Shown: piece after piece, positions 42,156-52,106 of the stretch
How the letters are laid out: the number at the start of each line of letters is the position of its first letter
How positions within the stretch are numbered: the first letter of the stretch is position 1
From: Streptomyces antibioticus
Lineage (GTDB): Bacteria; Actinomycetota; Actinomycetes; Streptomycetales; Streptomycetaceae
Length of the DNA: 64,000 bases
NCBI RefSeq assembly: GCF_001514065.1
Contig: NZ_KQ948431.1
Location: 387,434 to 451,433, forward strand
Reading direction: 5' to 3'
The notes under the pieces: model-generated
Database searches by the model: none
Seen by the model: only the letters and a program-made list of their open reading frames with translations
What the model was told of the DNA's origin: nothing
Position numbers and translations under genes: made by a program

Positions 42156-43757
42156 CGGCACCCTGAAGGTCCGCAGGATCGTCTCCAGGGCCTTCTGGTT
42201 GGCGGCGTCGTCCCAGTCGGCCGCCGGGGTCGTCCAGCGCAGCGAGAAGCTGCGGCCGCCGCCGATGAGGAAGCCCCGGCCCAGGGTCTGCACACGGGTG
42301 CCGTCGACGGTGGCGAGCCACTCCATGTCGGCGGCCTTGTAGCCCTGGTACGTCGTCGCCCGGATGTCCCCGATGCGCCGGTAGTCCCCGTACTGACCGA
42401 GCGACGGCTCGACGTCGTCCCGCCAGACCGCGACCGGGTCGTCGCCCGCGCGTGTGCTGTAGGTGACGGCGAGCGTGCGGGGGTCGCCCTCGGCGCCGAG
42501 GACGACCCGGTAGGCCAGGTCGTCCTGTGTCTTCGTGCTCAGCACCTCCCAGCCCCGGGGGAGCGAGACGGAGAAGCCCTGAGGCGCGGTGTAGTGCTGG
42601 AACTCCGGGGTCGGGGACGGTGACGCCCTGGTCTCTTCGGGGGTGGGCGTGGGCGTGGGGGTGGGTGTGGGACTCACCGTCGGGGTGGGGGTCGGCTTCG
42701 GCGACGGCTGCGCCGGCTGTCCGCCGGGGGCCGAGGCCGTGGGTCTGACCGGTGGGGCATCCGCCGCGGAGTTGTCGGAATCCGTGGGGAGCTGACCGGT
42801 CGCGGCGAGGACCGCGGCGGTGACGGTGACGACGGCCAGCGCCGTGCCGACGGCCATCGTGCGCCGGTTCCGGCCCGGTCCGGCGGTGTGGAAGCGGCGC
42901 ATCCGGGAGGCGGGGGCCACGGCCGACGCGCCGTCCGGGTCCTCGCTGACGACGCGGGCGAGGGCCTCGCGGACCAGCTGACGGCTGAGCCGTTCCCGGG
43001 AGTTCTTGCGGAGCAGCCCCTGCACGGTCGGGGTGAGCGGTCCGGCCCGCACCGGGCCGCGCAGCGGCAGCCGGTCCACGCCCTTCAGCGTCGTCGACGG
43101 GCTGTCGCGGTCCAGGAAGGGGGGCCGGCCCTCGACCATGGTGTAGAGCATCGCGCCGAGCGCCCACAGGTCCGCGGCCGGACCGATCCGCTCGTCACGG
43201 GCCTGCTCCGGGGAGGCGTACGACGGTGCGCTGACCCGGGGGGCCAGGGTCGCCCCGGCCAGCCCGAAGCCCGTGACGACGAGGGGGCCGTCGTCCCGCA
43301 CGAACACCTGGCCCGGACTGAGCTCGCCGTGGGTGATGCCCTCGCCGTGCCCGGCCTCCAGCACGTCGAGCAGCTCCAGGCCGATGCGGGCGGCGCGCGC
43401 GTGGTCGAACGTGCCCTGGCGCTCCAGGAGTTCGCCCAGCGGGGTGCCGTCGATCCACTCGGTGACGGTCCACAGGGTGCCGTACTCCTCGACGGCGTCG
43501 ACGACCGCGGCGACCCGCCCCGGGCACACCCGGCCCATGGTCTCGGACATCCGGACCACCCGGGCGACGGCCCGCCGCGAGGCCTCCCCGTCGGGGTCGG
43601 GCGGCAGCCCGATCTGGGTGAGGAGACAGGGGCGGCCGGCCTCGACGTCCTCGCCGCGCCAGCACACGCGGTTGGTCTCGCGGTGGAGGACGTCCAGGAG
43701 CCGGTACCGTCCGGCGACCAGCTCTTGTGTGGAGACGTGCGCCTCGCCCATGCTCAT
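42147..43757 (-). CDS. Membrane pseudokinase with extracytoplasmic domain
   Basis: A 536-residue protein with a PknB-like architecture whose kinase domain is degenerate. HRD is replaced by HGE (residues 143-145, ITHGELSPGQVFV), DFG by GFG (163-165, with Thr preceding), and no ATP-binding Lys is evident in the VAIK position (PCLLTQIG). C-lobe landmarks survive (SYASPEQARDE, DLWALGAMLYTMVEGRPPF). A single membrane helix lies at about 300-321, then a Pro/Thr repeat linker and a folded extracytoplasmic domain (about 385-536, FSVSLPRGWEVL...). It is therefore a likely signal-binding scaffold rather than an enzyme. Confidence 0.9.
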   Translation of the reverse strand: MSMGEAHVSTQELVAGRYRLLDVLHRETNRVCWRGEDVEAGRPCLLTQIGLPPDPDGEASRRAVARVVRMSETMGRVCPGRVAAVVDAVEEYGTLWTVTEWIDGTPLGELLERQGTFDHARAARIGLELLDVLEAGHGEGITHGELSPGQVFVRDDGPLVVTGFGLAGATLAPRVSAPSYASPEQARDERIGPAADLWALGAMLYTMVEGRPPFLDRDSPSTTLKGVDRLPLRGPVRAGPLTPTVQGLLRKNSRERLSRQLVREALARVVSEDPDGASAVAPASRMRRFHTAGPGRNRRTMAVGTALAVVTVTAAVLAATGQLPTDSDNSAADAPPVRPTASAPGGQPAQPSPKPTPTPTVSPTPTPTPTPTPEETRASPSPTPEFQHYTAPQGFSVSLPRGWEVLSTKTQDDLAYRVVLGAEGDPRTLAVTYSTRAGDDPVAVWRDDVEPSLGQYGDYRRIGDIRATTYQGYKAADMEWLATVDGTRVQTLGRGFLIGGGRSFSLRWTTPAADWDDAANQKALETILRTFRVPSD

Positions 43758-43898
43758 CCCTCGCTGAACCCCTGGCTCTCACCTTTCCCACAGGTACGAA
43801 GGGCGCGACCGGATGCGTTCAGCCGAAGGGCAACTGCTTTCCTGACATGCAGTCACCGAGCGGGATTTGACGATGGGGCAAGGGTGAGTGACGCATGG

Positions 43899-44867
43899 TC
43901 AGAGAAGGCCGAATCGTGCCGCCCAGGCCATGACGTCCCCGGTCGTCGCGTTGCCGCCGCAGACGACCAGTCCGAGCCGGGCACCGTCCCCGACCCGCTC
44001 CAGCACGCGCCGCGCCGCGGGCAGCAGACAGCCCGCGGCGGGCTCGGTCCACAGCTTGGCGTGGTCGGCGAGCTGGAGCGAGCCCTGCACGGCTTCCCGG
44101 TCGCTGACCACGAGCACCTCGTCGACCAGGGCCGACACATGGTCGTAGGTCAACTGCGACACCGCGGGGGCGCTGAGCGTGGACACGATCGAGGACAGCG
44201 CGACCGGCACAGGGCCGCCCGCCGCCAGCGCCTCCGACATGGCCGTGGCGCCCTCGGTCTCCACACCCCAGATCCGCACGCCCGGACGCCGGGCACGCAG
44301 CGCCGCCGCGACCCCCGCGATCAGCCCGCCGCCCCCGATGCTGACGAGGACGTCCGTGAGCTCACCCGCGTCGTCCGCGAACTCCAGGCCCACGGTGCCC
44401 TGCCCGGCGACGACCAGCGGGTCGTCGAAGGGGTGGACCAGCGTCAGCCCCTCGTCGCGCAGCCGGGTCACGAGCGAGAACGCGCCGTCCATGTCCTCGG
44501 TCAGCCGCACCGCGGCACCGGACGCCTCGGCGATCTCCACGGCACGGGCGGGCGCCGAGCGCGGCATGACCACCGTGGCCTTCACATGGAGGTCGGCCGC
44601 CGTCATCGCGAGCGCGATGCCGTGGTTGCCGCCGCTGACCGCGACCACACCGGCGGCCCGTTCGGCCGCGCTCAGCGAGAGCAGTTTCGCCGTCGCGCCG
44701 CGCGCCTTGAACGAGCCGGTGCGCTGGAGGAGTTCGAGCTTGGCGGTGACCGGAGCACCGAGCAGCGCGGACAGGCCGGGGCTCGGCACGGTGGGGGTGC
44801 GGACGACATGTCCGGCGATCCGCTCGGCCGCGGCTTCGATCTCGGAGATCCCGATCAAGGCAGTCAC
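43899..44867 (-). CDS. Threonine/serine dehydratase (PLP fold type II)
   Basis: A 322-residue pyridoxal-phosphate enzyme. The Schiff-base Lys is in RTGSFKARGATAKL, the substrate loop is SGGNHGIALA, the phosphate-binding glycine loop is SIGGGGLIAGVAAAL, and the C-terminal CGGNATTGD closes the site. It lacks the regulatory ACT domain of biosynthetic IlvA, so it is of the catabolic/serine-racemase-like type and yields 2-oxobutyrate or pyruvate. Monocistronic, cytoplasmic. Serine racemase activity cannot be excluded. Confidence 0.92.
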   Translation of the reverse strand: MTALIGISEIEAAAERIAGHVVRTPTVPSPGLSALLGAPVTAKLELLQRTGSFKARGATAKLLSLSAAERAAGVVAVSGGNHGIALAMTAADLHVKATVVMPRSAPARAVEIAEASGAAVRLTEDMDGAFSLVTRLRDEGLTLVHPFDDPLVVAGQGTVGLEFADDAGELTDVLVSIGGGGLIAGVAAALRARRPGVRIWGVETEGATAMSEALAAGGPVPVALSSIVSTLSAPAVSQLTYDHVSALVDEVLVVSDREAVQGSLQLADHAKLWTEPAAGCLLPAARRVLERVGDGARLGLVVCGGNATTGDVMAWAARFGLL

Positions 44868-44953
44868 CCTTCCCGGTGCGGACGTCCCGCACCGCTCCGA
44901 CCCTGACGCGATGCGCGGCGACGGTCAACCGGGTTCCGGGAGGGCTGCGGGCG

Positions 44954-45010
44954 CTAGGCCCTGTCTGACAATTCCCGTCTGCCTTGCGACGCGATGCAGA
45001 CAGTACCTAG
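44954..45010. repeat. CTAG-bounded imperfect inverted repeat (possible MITE/IS remnant)
   Basis: CTAGGCCCTGTCTG (44954-44967) and CAGACAGTACCTAG (44997-45010) match in 12 of 14 paired positions around a 29-bp centre, with CTAG at both ends. The TAG forms the AIM24 stop. The terminal GGCCCTGTC resembles the palindrome at 39662. Confidence 0.6.
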
Positions 45011-45684
45011 TGCTGCTGCGGCCGGTGCGGGGATGTCTCGCTCGGGCGTACGACGACGTATCCCTGGCCCTGGAGCATCAGCTGGACCGCTTCTCCCGAC
45101 CCTCCCCGCAGCATCGAGCCGATGGACTGCGAGCGGTGCAGGGAGGTCTGGAGGCCGGCCGTCCAGCCCACGATCGCGTCCGTGTCGACGTACACCGGGA
45201 ACTGCGGCGAGACCGGGATGACCAGCGGATTGCCCTCGCAGACCAGGCCGAGGCGGCCCTGCCCGGTGAAGACGCTGTTGAACAGCCCGCCCCCGCTGAT
45301 CCCGGCGCCCTTCACCGTCGCGATCCGGTACGACAACGAGGCGTCGAAACACAGGACGTTGCGCCCGTTGACCGTGAACTCGTCACCGGGGTCGACGTCG
45401 ACGACGAAGCAGTTCTGCGCCTCCTGCGCGAACCAGGCCTCGCCCTGACCGCGCACGGCCATCAGCGGCAGGCCCTCGCCGGTGACCGCACGCTTCAGCA
45501 TGCCGCCCACGCCCTGGCCCTTGCGTTCGAACTGGAGGTTGCCGCGATAGGCGATCATCGAGCCCTGGCGGGCGAGCATCTCGCCGTTCACCGCGTACCT
45601 GATGCACTTGGCGTTCTCGACCGTCATGCCCGGCGCGGTGGCCGGCTGGACCATGTGCTCACTGGAAAACAGGTCACCCTTCAT
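45007..45684 (-). CDS. AIM24-family protein
   Basis: A 225-residue protein of the AIM24/TTRAP-like beta-jellyroll family: YAVNGEMLARQGSMIAYRGNLQFERKGQG, PLMAVRGQGEAWFAQEAQNCFVVDVDPGDEFTVNGRNVLCFDASLSYRI and FTGQGRLGLVC. Bacterial members have no defined function. No signal peptide. ATG 45684 is used; a GTG at 45720 would add 12 residues. The stop codon is formed by the CTAG-bounded inverted repeat. Confidence 0.88.
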   Translation of the reverse strand: MKGDLFSSEHMVQPATAPGMTVENAKCIRYAVNGEMLARQGSMIAYRGNLQFERKGQGVGGMLKRAVTGEGLPLMAVRGQGEAWFAQEAQNCFVVDVDPGDEFTVNGRNVLCFDASLSYRIATVKGAGISGGGLFNSVFTGQGRLGLVCEGNPLVIPVSPQFPVYVDTDAIVGWTAGLQTSLHRSQSIGSMLRGGSGEAVQLMLQGQGYVVVRPSETSPHRPQQH

Positions 45685-45748
45685 GAAGGCATGGTGTCCC
45701 GGACGGATTCGTTCCGTCACGGGGCCGGGGGTCGGTGGCGTGTTGGGG

Positions 45749-47050
45749 TCAGGCGCCGAAGAGCTGGGTCCAGTACGTGCCCGCCGAGCCGCCGCCGGCG
45801 AAGCCGATCCCGATGTGGGTGAAGTCCGGCTTGAGGATGTTGGCGCGATGGCCGGGGCTGTTCATCCAGCCCTCGACGACCTCGGCGGGGGAGCGCTGGC
45901 CGCAGGCTATGTTCTCGCCGATCGAGCGCCGGTTCGCGCCCGCGGCGGCGGCCCGGTCCCAGGGCCGGCTGCCGTCCGGTGAGGTGTGGGAGTAGAAGGC
46001 GCGGGCGATCATGTCCGTGCTGTGTGCCTGGGCGGCGGCGGTGAGATGGGGATCGACGGTCAGGGGCGGCAGACCGTGGCGGGTGCGCTCGCGGTTGGTG
46101 CGGTCGACCACCTCGGCGGCGGTCCGGGTCAGTTCCGCGGGAGTGAGGGGGCGGGCCCACAGGGCGGTCCAGTAGACGTCGCCGGAGCGGTGGTCGGCGA
46201 CGTACGCCAGACCCGCGTGCGTGAAGGCCGGGTCACGCAGGGTCTGCCGGGGTTGGGCGGTGCGCAGGCAGTAGTCGACGAACTCGGCCGGGCTGCGCGG
46301 GCCGGAGACGAGGTGCTCGCCGACCGTGACGTACGTGAATCCGGTGGCGGTCAGGCGCTGGTAGACGGAGACGCCGTCCCGGGTCTCCACGCCGAGGCGG
46401 CCCGACACGGCCATGGCGGAGGCGTGGGTGTGAGCGGCGGAGGTGAGACGGGCGTCCAGGGCGACGGGCGGGGAACCGGCGGCGGCGCGGGCGGAGTTGA
46501 CCAAGCTGAGGAAGCCGTCGGGGTCGAGGGACAGGGACGGGGTGGCCCGCGGTGCGGGAGGCGGGGCCGTGTCGTCGGCGACCTCCACGCCGAAGTCCCG
46601 TGCCAGACCGGCCAGTCCGTCGGCGTACCCCTGACCGAGGGCGCGCAGCTTCCAGCCGGGCCCGCGCCGGTAGACCTCCGCGAGGAGCAGGACGGTCTCC
46701 TGCCGTGGCCGGGGCGGGGCGAAGCGGGCCAGAAGGCGGCCGTCCGGACCGGTGACGTCGAGGACGGGGGCGGGCAGCCGGCCCAGGGGAGTACCGGGGT
46801 CGGACGGGCTCACGACGACCGTGACCTTGGCGGCGCCGGCACGCAGTCGCGCCGGGTCGAGGGTCAGGGTGTCGCCGGTGAGCCGGGTTCCGGGGGCGGC
46901 GGGCTGGTTGTAGAAGACGAAGTCGGCGTCGCCCCGGACCTTGCCGTCCTCGTCGGTGATCAGCGCGGACACATCGAACGGACCGGCAACCCGGACGGTC
47001 ACGATGCCGCCCGGGAGGGGCAGATTGCCCCCGGGAACCAACTCGGTCAT
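45749..47050 (-). CDS. TerD domain fused to two CAP (SCP/PR-1) domains
   Basis: A 433-residue fusion. Residues 1-150 are a TerD-type Ca2+-binding module of tellurite/stress proteins (TELVPGGNLPLP, DEDGKVRGDADFVFYNQPAAPG), with the usual DLDASA reduced to FDVSA. Residues about 165-285 form a degenerate CAP domain and 290-433 a better one (FYSHTSPDG, IGENIACGQ, NSPGHRANIL). CAP domains are normally secreted, yet there is no signal peptide, so the protein appears cytoplasmic like other TerD proteins. ATG 47050 has AGGA nine bases upstream, and the 355-bp region before it is a tandem-repeat array. Confidence 0.9.
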   Translation of the reverse strand: MTELVPGGNLPLPGGIVTVRVAGPFDVSALITDEDGKVRGDADFVFYNQPAAPGTRLTGDTLTLDPARLRAGAAKVTVVVSPSDPGTPLGRLPAPVLDVTGPDGRLLARFAPPRPRQETVLLLAEVYRRGPGWKLRALGQGYADGLAGLARDFGVEVADDTAPPPAPRATPSLSLDPDGFLSLVNSARAAAGSPPVALDARLTSAAHTHASAMAVSGRLGVETRDGVSVYQRLTATGFTYVTVGEHLVSGPRSPAEFVDYCLRTAQPRQTLRDPAFTHAGLAYVADHRSGDVYWTALWARPLTPAELTRTAAEVVDRTNRERTRHGLPPLTVDPHLTAAAQAHSTDMIARAFYSHTSPDGSRPWDRAAAAGANRRSIGENIACGQRSPAEVVEGWMNSPGHRANILKPDFTHIGIGFAGGGSAGTYWTQLFGA

Positions 47051-47125
47051 CGGGCCGTCCTGCTGCTGTCGAGGTGCGGAGCCCCGGGAGGGGGTGCCCG
47101 GACAACGTCCGCCCGACCGCCCGGG

Positions 47126-47400
47126 GTTCCCGCCACCCTGGCCCTCAACCGTCGACGGCCCGCGCGGGGTTCCCGCGACCCGGCTCGCGCTTGTTGTCGG
47201 TCCGTGCGGGGTTCCCGCCGCCCGGGCCCTCACCTGTTGTCTGGTCCGTGCGGGGTTCCCGCCGCCCGGGCCCTCACCTGTTGTCCGGTCCGCGCGCGGT
47301 TTCAGCCGACCAGGCCCTCGCCCGTCGCCCGGTCGTCGCGCGGTTTCCGCTGCCCGGGTTCTCACCCGTCGTCCGGCCCTCCCGCGGTTCCCGGTCCCCG
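47126..47400. repeat. Tandem array of a 44-bp unit
   Basis: The anchor GTTCCCGCC or a variant recurs at 47126, 47169, 47211, 47255, 47299, 47343 and 47387, i.e. spacings 43, 42, 44, 44, 44, 44. The central two units are nearly identical and carry GGTCCGTGCGGGGTTCCCG and GGCCCTCACCTGTTGTC. The array fills the gap between the TerD-CAP start and the stop of the leftward serine hydrolase gene. The period is not a multiple of three and no gene uses it. Confidence 0.85.
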
Positions 47401-47405
47401 TCGGC

Positions 47406-48949
<1,544 letters not shown>

Positions 48950-50704
48950 GTGCGTAGACCCCATATACGCAGCCTGGCCGTCGCCGTCGCGGTGGCGACG
49001 GCCGCCACGGGGCTCGCGGGCACGGCTTTCGCCGGCCCGTCCACGGGGAAGCCCGCCCAGGCCGCGGCCGTGACCGCCACGGCCGTCGTCGACGCGGCCC
49101 GTGCCGCCGCGTTCGCCCACGCCTCTGCGACCGGAGTCGCCCAGGGCGACGAACTCCACGCCCAGGACGTGCTGATCGACCCGGAGGGCGCCCGGCACGT
49201 CCGGTTCGTCCGGTCGCATCAGGGCATGCCGGTCCTCGGCGGCGACCTCGTCGTCCACCTCACCGAGCGGCTGACCTACGCGGGTGTCACCCGGGCGGCC
49301 GACCACAAGGTCGACCCCGAGGCCACGCGCGCCCGGCTGACCGCCGGACAGGCCGAGCAGAAGGCCGCCGCCGTCGCGAAGGGCGACGCCGGACCGGCCG
49401 AACTCGTCGTCGACGCCCGCGACGGCGAGGCGGCCCTCGCCTACCAGGTGCGGGTCACCGACAGCGCCACCGTGGAGGCCGGCTCCCGCACGGTCGTCGT
49501 CGACGCCCTCACCGGCAAGGTGCGCAGCAACACGCCGGACACCGACGAGTTCCTGTCGCCCAAGCTCATCGAGACCCTGCGCGAGCGCGGCGAGACGCTC
49601 GACCCCGCCACCGGCACCGCCCCGCAGGCCTCCGCGCTCGCGGCCACGGCCTCCGGCACCGGGAACTCCCTCTTCGCCGGCAAGGTCGCGCTCACCACCA
49701 CCAAGACGGGCACCCGCAGCTACCTCCTGAAGGACCCCACCCGCTGGGGCACCGAGACCCGGGACGCCAAGGGCCAGGAGCTGGAGAACTTCGCCCGCGG
49801 CAAGAAGTTCACCTCCACCACCAACAAGTGGGGCAACGGCGCCGTCTCCAACCGGGCCAGCGCCGCCGTCGACGCCCAGTACGGCATCACCAAGACCCTG
49901 GACTTCTACAAGAAGACCTTCGGCCGCAAGGGGATCGCCAACAACTCCAAGGGCGCCAAGGCGATGGTCCACTTCGGCAACAAGGTGGCCAACGCGTTCT
50001 GGGACTCGTACTGCGGCTGCATGCTGTACGGCGACGGCGACGGCGACTTCTTCAAGAAGCCGCTCGTCGTCCTCGACGTCACCGGCCACGAGCTCACCCA
50101 CGGTGTCGTGGACGCCACCGCCCGTCTGGAGCCCACCCGGGTCGACCAGGACGGCAACCAGTACGGCGAGGCCGGCTCCCTCAACGAGTCGCTGGCCGAC
50201 ATCTTCGGCTCCAACGTCGAGTTCAGCGCCAACAACCCGAAGAACCCGCCGAACTACCTGCTCGGCGAGAAGCTCGGCCTGGACCAGAAGTTCCTGCGCC
50301 GCCTCGACAAGCCGTCCCTCGACGTCCTCGAAGGCGCCATCGACTACTGGTCGCCCGCCGTCTACGACGCCGAGGTGCACGCCGGCTCCGGTGTCTCCTC
50401 GCACGCGTACTACCTGCTCGCCGAGGGCAGCGGCCGCAAGACGATCGGCAGCGTCACCTACGACTCGCCGACCTTCGACGGCCTGCCCGTGAAGGGCATC
50501 GGCCGCTCCAAGGCCACGGCGATCTACTACCGCGCCCTGACCCGCTACATGGTCTCCACGACCGACTTCCACGACGCCCGCGTGGCGACGCTGAAGGCGG
50601 CCAAGGACCTCTACGGCGCGGGCAGCACGGAGTACAAGGCGGTGGACCGCTCCTGGGCCGCCGTCAACGTGACCCCGGCCAACGCGCCCGCGGCACGGCA
50701 CTGA
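48950..50704 (+). CDS. Secreted M4 metallopeptidase (thermolysin-like neutral protease)
   Basis: A 584-residue preproprotease. Sec signal residues 1-28 (SLAVAVAVATAATGLAGTAFA), then a FTP/PepSY propeptide to about 215, then the M4 catalytic domain. Zinc motif HELTH near residue 380 with GHELTHGVVD, third ligand Glu in NESLADIFG, and the catalytic His in EVHAGSGVSSHAYYL. Two cysteines in DSYCGCM. Matches Streptomyces extracellular neutral metalloproteases. GTG 48950 has AAGGAA nine bases upstream. Followed by a strong terminator. Confidence 0.96.
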   Translation: MRRPHIRSLAVAVAVATAATGLAGTAFAGPSTGKPAQAAAVTATAVVDAARAAAFAHASATGVAQGDELHAQDVLIDPEGARHVRFVRSHQGMPVLGGDLVVHLTERLTYAGVTRAADHKVDPEATRARLTAGQAEQKAAAVAKGDAGPAELVVDARDGEAALAYQVRVTDSATVEAGSRTVVVDALTGKVRSNTPDTDEFLSPKLIETLRERGETLDPATGTAPQASALAATASGTGNSLFAGKVALTTTKTGTRSYLLKDPTRWGTETRDAKGQELENFARGKKFTSTTNKWGNGAVSNRASAAVDAQYGITKTLDFYKKTFGRKGIANNSKGAKAMVHFGNKVANAFWDSYCGCMLYGDGDGDFFKKPLVVLDVTGHELTHGVVDATARLEPTRVDQDGNQYGEAGSLNESLADIFGSNVEFSANNPKNPPNYLLGEKLGLDQKFLRRLDKPSLDVLEGAIDYWSPAVYDAEVHAGSGVSSHAYYLLAEGSGRKTIGSVTYDSPTFDGLPVKGIGRSKATAIYYRALTRYMVSTTDFHDARVATLKAAKDLYGAGSTEYKAVDRSWAAVNVTPANAPAARH

Positions 50705-50709
50705 CCCGT

Positions 50710-50744
50710 CCCGGCCGCCGGGCACCTCTCGCCCGGCGGCCGGG
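50710..50744 (+). terminator. Terminator of the M4 protease gene
   Basis: CCCGGCCGCCGGG (50710-50722) and CCCGGCGGCCGGG (50732-50744) form a perfect 13-bp GC stem with a 9-nt loop, six bases past the stop. Confidence 0.8.
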
Positions 50745-50790
50745 CCACGCCGCGCACCCTGCCGCACGCCCCGTGCGGAGCCGGCTCACC

Positions 50791-50814
50791 GTCAATTCTG
50801 TTTCTTTTATTGAC
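50791..50814. promoter_or_regulatory. Candidate ROK operator
   Basis: GTCAAT-N12-ATTGAC with an AT-rich centre (TCTGTTTCTTTT), 32-55 bp upstream of the ROK start. AT-rich inverted repeats of this type are usual targets of NagC/XylR-like ROK regulators, so autoregulation is likely. Confidence 0.5.
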
Positions 50815-50845
50815 GACGGAAAAGAACCCTCATAGGTTTCCGGCC

Positions 50846-52027
50846 ATGCGCCCGACCCGTCCGACCCCTCGCGCCGAGTCGTTCCCCGTCAACACCCCTG
50901 CCGCCGCGCAGGTGTTCACCACCGTCCTCACCCAAGGCCCCCTCGCCCGGCTGGAGGTGGCCCGCCGCGTCGGTCTCTCCGCGGCCGCCGTCACCAAGGC
51001 GGTCCGGCCCCTGATCGAGGCCGGTTACCTGGTGGAGGACGTGGACGAGGAGTCCCGTCCGGCGCTCGGGCGGCCCGCCAACCTGGTCCGGGTGGACGGC
51101 GGCCGGGCCCTGTTCGTCGGCGTCAAGGTGACCGGCGACGAGGTCATCGGAGTCCTCACCGACCTGTGCTGCCGTATCCGCGTGGCCCGGCACGTACCGC
51201 TGCCCGACCGCGCCCCGAAGGCGGTCCTGGCGTCGATCGCCGAGCTGGTGCACGACCTCCTCGCGGCGGCGGACGGCCTCCAGGCCCCCGTCCTGGGCCT
51301 CGGCGTCGCCGTCTCCGGGGACGTGGACCGCGCCGAAGGCACCGTCCGCTACTCGCCGTTCCTCGACTGGCGGGACGTACCGCTCGCCGAACTCGCCACG
51401 ATGACCACGGGGTTGCCGGTCACCGTGGACAACGACGTACGCGCCCTGACCGTCGCCGAGCAGTGGTTCGGCGCCGGCGCCGGACTGTCCGACTTCGCCG
51501 TGGTGACCGTCGGTGCCGGCATCGGCTGCGGTCTCGTCGTCCACGGCCGGGTGGTCGCCGGGGCGCACGGCGTGGCCGGGGAGATCGGCCATGTCACCGT
51601 CGACCCGACCGGCCCCCTCTGCCACTGCGGCAACCGCGGCTGTGTGGAGGCGATCGCGGGGGAGGCCGCCGTCGTCCGGCAGATCCAGGAGGTCACGGGG
51701 GTCCAACTCGCCGACGCAGCGCAGGCCTTGGCCATGGCCCACGAGGGCGTCCCCGGCGCACGGGAGGTGTACGCGCGTGCCGGGGAGGCGATCGGCCGCG
51801 GCATCGCGACCGTCGCCAACCTCCTCGGTCCCGAGCGCGTGATCATCTCCGGCGAGGGGCTGGCCGCCTACGACCTGTTCGCCGAGCACATCCGCGACGC
51901 CTTCACCGCGGCCGCCTTCGGCTCCGCCGCCCAGTGCGACGTCCAGACCCGCCCGCTCCCCTTCGAGGAGTGGGCCCGCGGGGCCGCGGCCACCGCGATC
52001 CAGTCCTTCGTCCGAGCCGACACCTGA
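50846..52027 (+). CDS. ROK-family transcriptional regulator
   Basis: A 393-residue ROK repressor. The N-terminal winged HTH (LARLEVARRVGLSAAAVTKAVRPLIEAGYL) is followed by the ROK sugar-kinase-like fold. The zinc motif CHCGNRGCVEA and the GEIGHVTV signature are complete, and VTVDNDVRA covers the sugar/ATP region. Start at ATG 50846. It is co-directional with and 79 bp upstream of a secreted GH27-GH95-esterase cluster, which it presumably controls. Effector is probably a mono- or oligosaccharide released by these enzymes (inference). Confidence 0.92.
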   Translation: MRPTRPTPRAESFPVNTPAAAQVFTTVLTQGPLARLEVARRVGLSAAAVTKAVRPLIEAGYLVEDVDEESRPALGRPANLVRVDGGRALFVGVKVTGDEVIGVLTDLCCRIRVARHVPLPDRAPKAVLASIAELVHDLLAAADGLQAPVLGLGVAVSGDVDRAEGTVRYSPFLDWRDVPLAELATMTTGLPVTVDNDVRALTVAEQWFGAGAGLSDFAVVTVGAGIGCGLVVHGRVVAGAHGVAGEIGHVTVDPTGPLCHCGNRGCVEAIAGEAAVVRQIQEVTGVQLADAAQALAMAHEGVPGAREVYARAGEAIGRGIATVANLLGPERVIISGEGLAAYDLFAEHIRDAFTAAAFGSAAQCDVQTRPLPFEEWARGAAATAIQSFVRADT

Positions 52028-52078
52028 TCCGAGCCGACGCCTGTTCCGAGCCGACATCTGTTCCGAGTCGACAGACAA
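52011..52078. repeat. Four direct repeats of 17 bp across the ROK stop codon
   Basis: TCCGAGCCGACACCTGA-type units start at 52011, 52028, 52045 and 52062, exactly 17 bp apart. The first encodes the end of the ROK protein and the others lie in the gap before GH27. The last copy is partly diverged. Confidence 0.75.
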
Positions 52079-52106
52079 ACCCGCACCCACCCTGGAGGTA
52101 CGACCC

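Noticed and set aside
42620-42700. GGGGTGTGGG-type short repeats
   Set aside because: They encode the Pro/Thr stalk of the pseudokinase, so the repetition is explained by the protein, not by DNA structure.
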